Source: CAVXFL01 sp963761015 | GTDB lineage: Bacteria; Pseudomonadota; Alphaproteobacteria; Acetobacterales; Acetobacteraceae | Assembly: GCA_963761015.1 (NCBI GenBank) | Contig: CAVXFL010000005.1 | Span: 23,192 to 87,191, forward strand | Length of the DNA stretch: 64,000 nt | Reading direction: 5' to 3' | Shown here: positions 55,480 through 64,000 of the stretch, one piece after another | Layout of the letters: the number at the start of each line of letters is the position of its first letter | How positions within the stretch are numbered: position 1 is the stretch's first letter | Program-made: the position numbers and the translations under genes | Notes under the pieces: generated by a model | What the model saw: the letters and a program-made list of their open reading frames with translations, nothing else | Told to the model about the DNA's origin: nothing | Databases searched by the model: none

Positions 55480-55503
55480 CTCTCTCCCGCTTGCGGGAGA
55501 GAG
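55480..55503. repeat. Perfect 11-bp hairpin (terminator or REP-like)
   Basis: Arms CTCTCTCCCGC (55480-55490) and GCGGGAGAGAG (55493-55503) around a TT loop, placed between the convergent P19 and maeB genes. No long T run follows, so it may be a bidirectional terminator or a dispersed palindromic repeat of the common CTCTCCC-GGGAGAG type. Confidence 0.55.
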
Positions 55504-55546
55504 TTCGGGGTAAGAGCGATCGCTCACGGGCGATAGCGAGTGCCGG

Positions 55547-57838
<2,292 letters not shown>

Positions 57839-57946
57839 GGTTTTCCTCCCGGGGAATCCGCTTTTCCGCGATCATGGGGGCGGCGGCGGCGAAAGGAAAG
57901 GGAACCATGGGGCCGGCGTTCTGTCTCCGTTCGCGGTGCCTCCGGC

Positions 57947-58963
57947 TCAGCGCGCGCGATGGTCGAGCAGTTCGGCCACGATGGCGTCGATCGCCGGGAT
58001 GTCGCTTGGGTTCATCGGCGCCATGTGGCCCCAGTCCGACTTGATGACGCGGCACTCGCCGTTCGGGATATGGCTCGCCTCGTATTCGCTGTCCACGGGC
58101 GGGAAATACCGGTCAAGCTCCACCGGAATGACGATGGTGCGCGCCTTGATCGCGCCCAGCGCGGCCTCGAAATTGCCGCCGTATTGCGGGTTGTCGCTGA
58201 TGTCGCCCATTTCCCAGGTCCATAGTTGCGACAGCAGATTGTTGGCGTCGCAGCGCTGAAAGAACGGCTCCCAGAAATACTGGACGAACTGGTCGTGGTC
58301 CTTGGCGCCGAAGGCGGTGTAAGCGGCCTTGCGGAAGAACGGCTCGGAGAGCCCCCAGCCGGCGTAGATGGCCGAGAACGCCCGCAAGCCGTTGATCGGC
58401 GGCCGGTCGTAAAATCCGTCGTGGAAGGCGGGATCGAGCTCCAGCGCGCGGCGGAGCGACAGCAGAAAGACCTTGTTGAACGAGCCGGTGCGCGCCGAAC
58501 CGGCAATCGGCGCCGCGGCTTCGACCATGTCTGGGAACTGCGCCGCCCATTGGAAGCTCTGGCACGCCCCCATGGACCAGCCGGTGACCAGGCGCAGCCG
58601 GTTCAGGCCGAGCCGTTCGGTGACCAGCATGTGCTGCAGGCGAACGTTGTCGTAGAGCGTGATCTTCGGAAAGCGCCCGCGCTCGAACGGGGCCGGCGTG
58701 TTGGAGGGCGAGGACGAACGGCCGTTGGCGAGCAGATTGGTGAGGATGAGGAAGTATTTCTCAGGGTTGAGCGCGCGGTCCTTCCCCACCATGAAGGTTT
58801 CGGTATCGCTATCCGTTCCGGTGTACCAGGAGGGCACGAGCACCGCGTTGTCCTTGGCAGGATTCAGCCTGCCGAGCGTGCGATAGGCCAGCCGCACCTG
58901 CGGCATGACCCCGCCCTTCTGCAGCATGAAGTTCGCAACCTCGAGAAATTCGGACTCCGGCAT
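57947..58963 (-). CDS. Alpha/beta hydrolase, homoserine acetyltransferase-like
   Basis: Protein of 338 residues related to MetX-type O-acetyltransferases. RLAYRTLGRLNPAKDNAVLV, then nucleophile elbow VTGWSMGACQSFQWAAQFPD (Ser in G-W-S-M-G), IPVELDRYFPPVDSEY with the Asp, and IKSDWGHMAPMNPS with the His. AGGAGG before ATG 58963 fixes the start. Because MetX-specific residues are not complete, the acyl acceptor should not be assumed to be homoserine; many members of this branch act as hydrolases. Confidence 0.82.
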   Translation of the reverse strand: MPESEFLEVANFMLQKGGVMPQVRLAYRTLGRLNPAKDNAVLVPSWYTGTDSDTETFMVGKDRALNPEKYFLILTNLLANGRSSSPSNTPAPFERGRFPKITLYDNVRLQHMLVTERLGLNRLRLVTGWSMGACQSFQWAAQFPDMVEAAAPIAGSARTGSFNKVFLLSLRRALELDPAFHDGFYDRPPINGLRAFSAIYAGWGLSEPFFRKAAYTAFGAKDHDQFVQYFWEPFFQRCDANNLLSQLWTWEMGDISDNPQYGGNFEAALGAIKARTIVIPVELDRYFPPVDSEYEASHIPNGECRVIKSDWGHMAPMNPSDIPAIDAIVAELLDHRAR

Positions 58964-59203
58964 CGGTGCCTCCTTGCCCGGACGAATGTTTCGTCTGCTC
59001 CGCCGATCGGCGGAGGATCGCGCCATCAGACGCCGCCGGCAATCGTGAATTTCCCCTTTCCCGGCGGAAGCCGGGGGCCAACTGAGCGCGATCGCCCTGC
59101 GGCAACGACGCTGGACGGGGTGGCGCGGGATTGCCTAAATTCGCGCCATCATCAGTTGCAGCGTTGCCGAGGCGTGAACGAGCGTGGCCGGCGAACAGCG
59201 ATC

Positions 59204-59770
59204 ATGGCGATGTTCGGAGCCGGGCCGGCGATGAGCGGCTGCATGCCTTCCGCCAATGCGGCGCGGCTGATCGTCGGGGACGGCCGTTTGCGCTGCGGCG
59301 ATTTGTCGCTGCGCTGCACCGTCGGGCGGGCGGGTATCCGGCGCGACAAGGTGGAGGGCGACGGGGTCACGCCAGCCGGAATTTTTCCGCTGCGCCAACT
59401 GCTGTTCCGCCGCGATCGGCTCGATGCGGTGCCAACCGCCCTGCCCGCCCGCGCGCTCGCGCCCGACGACGGCTGGTGCGACGACGTGGCCGATCCGCGC
59501 TACAACCGGGCGATCAAGCTGCCCTCGGCGGCGCGCCACGAGGCGCTGTGGCGGGAGGATCATCGTTACGACCTGATCATCGTCCTCGGCTACAACGACG
59601 CGCCGCCGGCTCCCGGCAAGGGCAGCGCGATCTTCCTGCATGTCGCCGCGCCGGACTTCGCCCCGACCGCGGGCTGCGTCGCGCTCGCCCTGCTCGACCT
59701 GGTCGCGGTGGCGCGCCGGTGCGGCCCCGCGACGATGATCGAGGTGCGGGACGCGCAAGCGGCGGCCTAA
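59204..59770 (+). CDS. L,D-transpeptidase, YkuD family
   Basis: YkuD/ErfK-type peptidoglycan transpeptidase or hydrolase, 188 residues. GDGVTPAGIFPLRQLLFRRD, DLIIVLGYNDAPPAPGKGSA, and the catalytic HVAAPDFAPTAGCVAL with His and Cys in H-x10-G-C. No obvious signal peptide in front, only MAMFGAGPAMSGCM, so the start and cell location are uncertain; an ATG at 59231 is an alternative. Makes 3-3 cross-links or anchors proteins in related bacteria. Confidence 0.82.
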   Translation: MAMFGAGPAMSGCMPSANAARLIVGDGRLRCGDLSLRCTVGRAGIRRDKVEGDGVTPAGIFPLRQLLFRRDRLDAVPTALPARALAPDDGWCDDVADPRYNRAIKLPSAARHEALWREDHRYDLIIVLGYNDAPPAPGKGSAIFLHVAAPDFAPTAGCVALALLDLVAVARRCGPATMIEVRDAQAAA

Positions 59771-61065
59771 TCCGAATCCGTCGCGGCGACGGTGGCGGGG
59801 GATTTGGCCGGTTCCGCGTTCGTGGGCTCCGCCTCCGCATCGCGCGCGGGGCCGAGCAGTGCGGCCAGCGGGGTGCCGGTCATGCCGTGTGCGACGATGG
59901 AGGCGATCACGGCCAAGCTGACGATCGGCCATAGCTCGCTCAACCCCGTGCGCCGCTGCCCCTCCAGGGCATAGAACAGAGCGGCTATTCCCATCGGGCC
60001 GAACCAGCCCGAGAACAGCGCCTCGGGCACGTTCCGAATCCAGGCGACCAACGGGCGCAGCAGCAGCCAGGCGGGGAGTCGGCGCAGCAGCACGATGGCC
60101 ATCGCGAAGGCGGGCGCGCGCCAGCCCATGCCAGCCCAGCCCGCCCAGGGAAGCGCGGCGCCGAAGATGATCAGCACCGGCAGATCGAAGAACCGGCTGA
60201 TCGCTTCGTTGAAGCGCTCCTGCCGCTTTTCCGCCTCGCCCTCGTAGCCCTGGTTGAGCATCGCGCCGGCGACGAAGGCGGCCAGGATAGAATCGCCGTC
60301 GAGCACGCGCTCGGCGGCCATGACTGCGAGCGCCAGCGCCAGCGCGACGGTCAGCAGTGAACCGGCCTCAACGTAATGCCGGGCTGTCCAGCGCAGAAGC
60401 TGGCACGTAAGCCAGCCGGCAGCCACGCCGATCGCGACCGCCGTGCCGACCTCCCACAGCACGACATGCACCATCCAGTGGACCAGCGGGTCGCGCCCGG
60501 TCCCCAGCAGCAGGATGGGCAGCATCACGAACGGCAGGGCGATACCGTCGTTGGCCCCGCTCTCGGCGGTTATGCCATAGCGGAGGTCCTCGGAAATGTG
60601 TTCGCGCGCCAGTTTGCCGGAGACCACGGGCGTGGCGAGCACCGGATCGGTGGGCGCGAGCGCGGCGCCGATCAGCAGGCAAACGAACCCGGGCAAATGG
60701 AACACCAGCCAAGTGATGAGCGCGCGCGCGCCCCACATGGCGAGCATGCCGGGCCCGAGCACGACGGCCAGTCCTCGCCACTGTCGTCTGAGCCAGCCGC
60801 TCGGCAACCGCATGGCGGCACCCATGACGGCAATGACAAGGGTGACGCGCGCGGCCTCCCGCATGAAGGCGGCCCCGTTGGGATCGGCGCCGACGTGGAG
60901 CGCGAGCAGCCCCAGCCCGAGCGGCCCGACCGCGACGCCCACCGCCGCGCAGACGAGCGGCTCGGAGATCCAAAGCCGGCCGTCGATGAAACCGGCCGTG
61001 GTGCCGAGCAGCAGCAGGACGAGGGCGATGCACAGAACGAATCCCCACGGTCCGGCAATCTGCAT
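59767..61065 (-). CDS. CPA1-type Na+/H+ antiporter
   Basis: Membrane antiporter of 432 residues with about 12 spans of the NhaP/CPA1 type. LVCAAVGVAVGPLGLGLLAL near the start, FVCLLIGAALAPTDPVLATP with the PTDP motif, RYGITAESGANDGIALPFV with the conserved ND ion-binding pair, and FFDLPVLIIFGAALPWAGWA. The C-terminus is a short Ala/Glu-rich tail. Start at 61065 is chosen to place the first helix near the N-terminus; a longer frame exists. It overlaps the L,D-transpeptidase stop by four bases, convergent. Confidence 0.86.
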   Translation of the reverse strand: MQIAGPWGFVLCIALVLLLLGTTAGFIDGRLWISEPLVCAAVGVAVGPLGLGLLALHVGADPNGAAFMREAARVTLVIAVMGAAMRLPSGWLRRQWRGLAVVLGPGMLAMWGARALITWLVFHLPGFVCLLIGAALAPTDPVLATPVVSGKLAREHISEDLRYGITAESGANDGIALPFVMLPILLLGTGRDPLVHWMVHVVLWEVGTAVAIGVAAGWLTCQLLRWTARHYVEAGSLLTVALALALAVMAAERVLDGDSILAAFVAGAMLNQGYEGEAEKRQERFNEAISRFFDLPVLIIFGAALPWAGWAGMGWRAPAFAMAIVLLRRLPAWLLLRPLVAWIRNVPEALFSGWFGPMGIAALFYALEGQRRTGLSELWPIVSLAVIASIVAHGMTGTPLAALLGPARDAEAEPTNAEPAKSPATVAATDSD

Positions 61066-61420
61066 GCCCGCCCCCAACCAGCAAGATTTGGCCATTGCCG
61101 ACGGCGCGCGCCGTCGCGCCACGCCGCACGCGGGCCAGCATGGGGAACGCCGGCGCAGCCCATCCGGCTCCATGGGGGAGGACAGCTTCTGCTCCGGAGC
61201 GCAAGAACCGTCCTCGGCTAGACCTACACCGATTTCGGAGCGGCACTATGATGGACGCCGCGTGGCCGTGCTGGAGCAGAGCGCGCGGCGGTACGGCTTC
61301 CGCGTGCGGCGATCGAGGAAAAACTCTAGCGCTGGGATGCCGCGACAGGCGACGATACGCAGGAAGGCATCGCGGCGCTCCTGGCGCCGCGACGAACCGA
61401 GCGAGGATAAAACCGGGCCG
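61066..61420. other. Intergenic region between antiporter and DDN-type gene
   Basis: About 355 bases without a supported gene. A short plus-strand stretch near 61337-61390 encodes DTQEGIAALLAPRR, reminiscent of the C-terminal tail of enoyl-CoA hydratases, but the match is too short to call. No terminator or palindrome stands out. Confidence 0.3.
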
Positions 61421-61912
61421 ATGGCCGCACACCTGAACCGGCTGCAGAAGACGCTCTTCCGAGCGCCCGTATATCTCTATCACTGGCGGCTGGGTCCTCT
61501 GCTCGGCCGGCGGTTCCTGCTGCTCATCCACACCGGCCGGCGCACCGGGCAACGCCGCGAGACCGTGCTCGAGGTCGTGCAATACCGGGAAGCGGGTCCC
61601 GAAATTGTCGTCATGAGCGCCTTCGGCCGCCAGGCCGATTGGCTGCGCAACATCGCGGCCAACCCGGGTGCGGAGGTGGTCATCGGCCGGCAGCATTTCG
61701 TGGCCGTGCACCGCTTCCTCGACACCGACGAGGCAGTGGAGGCGGTCAGGGGATACGAGCAGCGCAACCGGTTCATCGCGCCCATCGTCCGCGCGGGGTT
61801 CAGTCGCTTTCTCGGCTGGCGATATGGAGGCACGGAGAGCGACCGAAGACGGCTGGTCGAGCAACTGCCGCTGATCGCCTTGCGGCCGCGATCCGATTCC
61901 CCCTGGGGATAA
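61421..61912 (+). CDS. Deazaflavin-dependent nitroreductase-like protein (DDN family)
   Basis: Second DDN-type protein, 163 residues. RRFLLLIHTGRRTGQRRETV is the nucleotide-binding block, VVMSAFGRQADWLRNIAAN and VVIGRQHFVAVHRFL follow, with the helical C-terminus FSRFLGWRYGG. ATG 61421 gives family length. Divergent from the antiporter, upstream of a short ORF and an acyl-CoA ligase. Confidence 0.82.
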   Translation: MAAHLNRLQKTLFRAPVYLYHWRLGPLLGRRFLLLIHTGRRTGQRRETVLEVVQYREAGPEIVVMSAFGRQADWLRNIAANPGAEVVIGRQHFVAVHRFLDTDEAVEAVRGYEQRNRFIAPIVRAGFSRFLGWRYGGTESDRRRLVEQLPLIALRPRSDSPWG

Positions 61913-61954
61913 TCGGGGCGGCCTACGGTCGCCGGCCGGCTGATATATACTTCC

Positions 61955-62128
61955 ATGCATGACGGCGGCGTTGCGACCCCTCGGTTCCGGCGCAAGCTGG
62001 CCGCGGTTCCATCCGGATTGGCGATTACCGCGCGCGACGAGGACATCATGCTGATTGTCGCCCGGTACCGGATCGCGCGGTCCTACGACCGCGACCAGCG
62101 CTGCCTGACAGCGGGCTGGCCGTTCTGA
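61955..62128 (+). CDS. Small ORF, 57 residues, unknown
   Basis: ATG 61955 to TGA 62126-62128. The text RFRRKLAAVPSGLAITARDE, DIMLIVARYRIARSYD resembles the N-terminal DNA-binding part of plasmid replication-relaxation-type proteins, where an LTxRDxxIL pattern leads into a winged helix. Here the second half is missing. It may be a real small gene or a fragment of a lost mobile-element gene. Confidence 0.35.
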   Translation: MHDGGVATPRFRRKLAAVPSGLAITARDEDIMLIVARYRIARSYDRDQRCLTAGWPF

Positions 62129-62175
62129 TATCCTCGCCGGAGAGAACAAAACGCCGTGTTCGGGAGAATGCGTCC

Positions 62176-63861
62176 ATGCTGGGACTGATGCAGCAGCAAC
62201 CGCTGATGATCGCCTCGATCATCAAGCACGCCGCGCGGCACCACGGCGCCACCGAGGTGGTGGCGAAACTGACGGACGGCCGCATCCACCGCTACACCTA
62301 CACCGAGGCGGAGCGCCGCGCGCGGCGGCTGGTTCGGGCGCTAGAGCATCTGGGCGTGCGAGCGGGCGACCGGGTCGCGACGCTCGCTTGGAACGACCAC
62401 CGGCATTTCGAAATCTACTACGCGGTCTCCGGCATGGGAGCGGTGGTCCACACCGTCAATCCACGTCTCGCGCCCGACGACATCGGCTATATCGTGAAGC
62501 ATGCCGAGGATCGCGTGCTGTTTGCGGACCCGAGCTTCGCCAAGCTGGTCGGCGCCATCGCTCCCGCGCTGACCGGCGTAAGCGCCATTGTCGTCATGGC
62601 CGAGCGCGACGAAATGCCCGCGCTCGCGTTGCCGGCGGGCATGCAACTGCTGTGCTACGAGGACCTGATCGGCGCGGCCGACGACAGCTACGTCTGGCCG
62701 GAGTTCGACGAGAACACGGCGAGCGCGCTTTGCTATACTTCGGGTACCACCGGCCGGCCGAAGGGCGTGCTGTACAGCCATCGCTCGACCCTGCTGCACG
62801 CGTACGCCTGCAACATGCCGGACGTGCTCGGGCTTCGGGCGAGCGATCGGATCATGCCGGTCGTGCCGATGTTCCACGCGAATGCCTGGGGCATTCCCTA
62901 CGGCGCGCCGATGGCCGGGGCGGCGCTGGTGATGCCGGGGCGGCATCTGGACGGCGCCAGCGTCCATGCGCTGATGGATCAGGAGCGGGTGACGATTTCC
63001 TCGGGCGTGCCGACGGTCTGGCTAGGCCTGCTGCACCATCTGCAGAGCACCGGGTCGCGTCTGGCCACCCTCGAACGGCTGTTGTGCGGCGGCAGCGCGT
63101 GTCCGTCGATGCTGATCGAGACGTTCCGCGACCAGTACGGCGTCAGCGTCGCGCACGGCTGGGGCATGACCGAGATGAGCCCGGTCGGAACGGTGAACGC
63201 GCCGAAGCCTGGGATCGAGGGCCTCGAGGGCGATGCCGGCGTGCGTCAGCGCGCCAAACAGGGCCGCGCGTTGTTCGGCATCGACATGAAGATCGTCGAT
63301 GGTGACGGGCGGGAGCTTGCCTGGGACGGGGAGCGGTTCGGGGATCTCCTGGTGCGCGGGCACTGGGTGTGCCACCGCTACTATCGCGCGGAGGAGGATG
63401 CGACCGATACGGACGGCTGGTTCGCGACCGGCGACGTCGCCACGATCGATCCCTCTGGTACGATGGAAATCGTCGATCGCAGCAAGGACGTGGTGAAATC
63501 GGGCGGCGAGTGGATCAGTTCGATCGCGCTGGAGAACATCGCAGTCGAGCACCCGGACGTCGCCGAGGCGGCGATCGTCGGCATCGCGCACGCGAAATGG
63601 GTCGAGCGGCCGCTGCTGGTCGTCGTGCCCAAGGAGGGGCGCAGCATCGAGCCGGTGGACGTGCTGCGCCTGTACGAGAGCAAGGTCGCGAAGTGGTGGA
63701 TTCCGGACGAGGTGGTCGTGGTGGATGAAATTCCCCACACCGCCACGGGCAAGATGAACAAGCTGGCGTTGCGCGGCCAACTACGGGATTTCCGCTTTTC
63801 TTCCGAATCTCCGCAGGAGAAGATCGATCAGGCTGCCGCGACGGGCCCAAAGCGACAGTGA
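62176..63861 (+). CDS. Medium/long-chain acyl-CoA ligase (AlkK-like)
   Basis: AMP-forming acyl-CoA synthetase of 561 residues. MLGLMQQQPLMIASIIKHAA is the typical AlkK-like start; CYTSGTTGRPKGVLYSHRS is the ATP loop, HGWGMTEMSPVG the core motif A5, DGWFATGDVATIDPSG the motif with the nucleotide-binding Asp, and PHTATGKMNKLAL contains the catalytic C-terminal Lys. Activates fatty acids for beta-oxidation, probably medium chain by family. Stand-alone here. Confidence 0.93.
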   Translation: MLGLMQQQPLMIASIIKHAARHHGATEVVAKLTDGRIHRYTYTEAERRARRLVRALEHLGVRAGDRVATLAWNDHRHFEIYYAVSGMGAVVHTVNPRLAPDDIGYIVKHAEDRVLFADPSFAKLVGAIAPALTGVSAIVVMAERDEMPALALPAGMQLLCYEDLIGAADDSYVWPEFDENTASALCYTSGTTGRPKGVLYSHRSTLLHAYACNMPDVLGLRASDRIMPVVPMFHANAWGIPYGAPMAGAALVMPGRHLDGASVHALMDQERVTISSGVPTVWLGLLHHLQSTGSRLATLERLLCGGSACPSMLIETFRDQYGVSVAHGWGMTEMSPVGTVNAPKPGIEGLEGDAGVRQRAKQGRALFGIDMKIVDGDGRELAWDGERFGDLLVRGHWVCHRYYRAEEDATDTDGWFATGDVATIDPSGTMEIVDRSKDVVKSGGEWISSIALENIAVEHPDVAEAAIVGIAHAKWVERPLLVVVPKEGRSIEPVDVLRLYESKVAKWWIPDEVVVVDEIPHTATGKMNKLALRGQLRDFRFSSESPQEKIDQAAATGPKRQ

Positions 63862-63886
63862 TTGCTTGACGCGTAGACTGGGCTGA

Positions 63887-64000
63887 TCAGAGATCGGGGT
63901 CGTCGGCCCGCTGCCAATCGAGATCGTTCTTGTTCAGCCGAAGCTCGGTCGGAATACCGTCGACGACCGTCGTGATCTGGTCCAAGTCTGTCCAGGACAG
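63887..64000 (-). CDS. C-terminus of an unidentified gene (partial)
   Basis: A minus-strand frame, open from the right window edge, ends at TGA 63887-63889. It reads TTVVDGIPTELRLNKNDLDW followed by QRADDPDL. Composition is coding-like (balanced Asp/Leu, no Arg runs). No family can be named from 37 residues; the rest of the gene lies beyond the window. Confidence 0.4.
   Translation of the reverse strand: MSWTDLDQITTVVDGIPTELRLNKNDLDWQRADDPDL

Overview
The window is a GC-rich (by eye about two thirds G+C) chromosomal segment of a Gram-negative bacterium, most likely an alphaproteobacterium of the Rhodospirillales/Acetobacteraceae kind. That placement is an inference from gene content: Mla-type lipid ABC genes, LigD/Ku end joining, a hyp operon, an alpha-type MaeB and a FixK-like regulator, with the general codon style. 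No rRNA, tRNA, CRISPR array or prophage was seen. Coding density is high, with many 1-20 base overlaps between consecutive genes.

Layout. 1-1838: two sugar ABC permeases (minus strand, the left one cut by the window edge). 2358-5350: a transketolase-like gene that has lost most of its cofactor-binding residues and carries a frameshift, followed by gap. 5379-7290: a thiD scrap, an MFS transporter and an IS1380-type transposase fragment. 7382-9243: a MarR regulator with a clear operator, facing a MoaD/ThiS-like protein that ends in Gly-Gly and a BNR-repeat beta-propeller. 9266-10631: YCII and two VOC proteins. 10703-11886: a secreted unknown protein and a Tae4-like peptidoglycan amidase. 11849-18742: a hydrogenase maturation operon, hypF(frameshifted)-hypC-SIS isomerase-hypD-hypE-hypA-hypB, with no hydrogenase structural genes. 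18761-25504: LutB, a histidine kinase, MFS, epoxide-hydrolase-like protein, a frameshifted aminotransferase and an AhpD-like protein. 25548-29119: ku-ligD. 29493-32809: a secreted hydrolase, pgk, a PfpI protein and a small exported protein. 32834-38413: mlaF-mlaE-alr-dnaB and an amidase. 38618-42027: an exported protein, RidA, a BrnT/BrnA toxin-antitoxin pair and a DUF4139 protein. 42062-45496: ureC-ureE-ureF-ureG without ureA, ureB or ureD. 46154-51171: acuI and an amino-sugar/peptidoglycan recycling set (SIS deaminase-like, nagA, murQ, kinase). 51261-64000: Crp/Fnr regulator, peptide-type binding protein, a Fur-box-divided iron locus (P19), maeB, an acyltransferase-like hydrolase, an L,D-transpeptidase, a Na+/H+ antiporter, a nitroreductase-like protein and an AlkK-type acyl-CoA ligase.

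Themes. Two nickel enzymes are served here (NiFe hydrogenase maturation and urease), both through partial gene sets whose other components must lie elsewhere. Cell-wall turnover appears several times (Tae4-like amidase, MurQ/NagA, L,D-transpeptidase, alanine racemase). Eight genes are broken by what looks like one single-base indel each (seven insertions, one deletion), with the protein sequence intact on both sides. That pattern is as likely to be a sequencing-quality problem as real gene decay, and those genes should be re-checked before being called dead.

The least explained items are the MarR/MoaD-like/beta-propeller unit, the Tae4-like protein with its secreted neighbour, the degenerate transketolase, the SIS protein embedded in the hyp operon, and a short palindromic element present twice in and beside dnaB.
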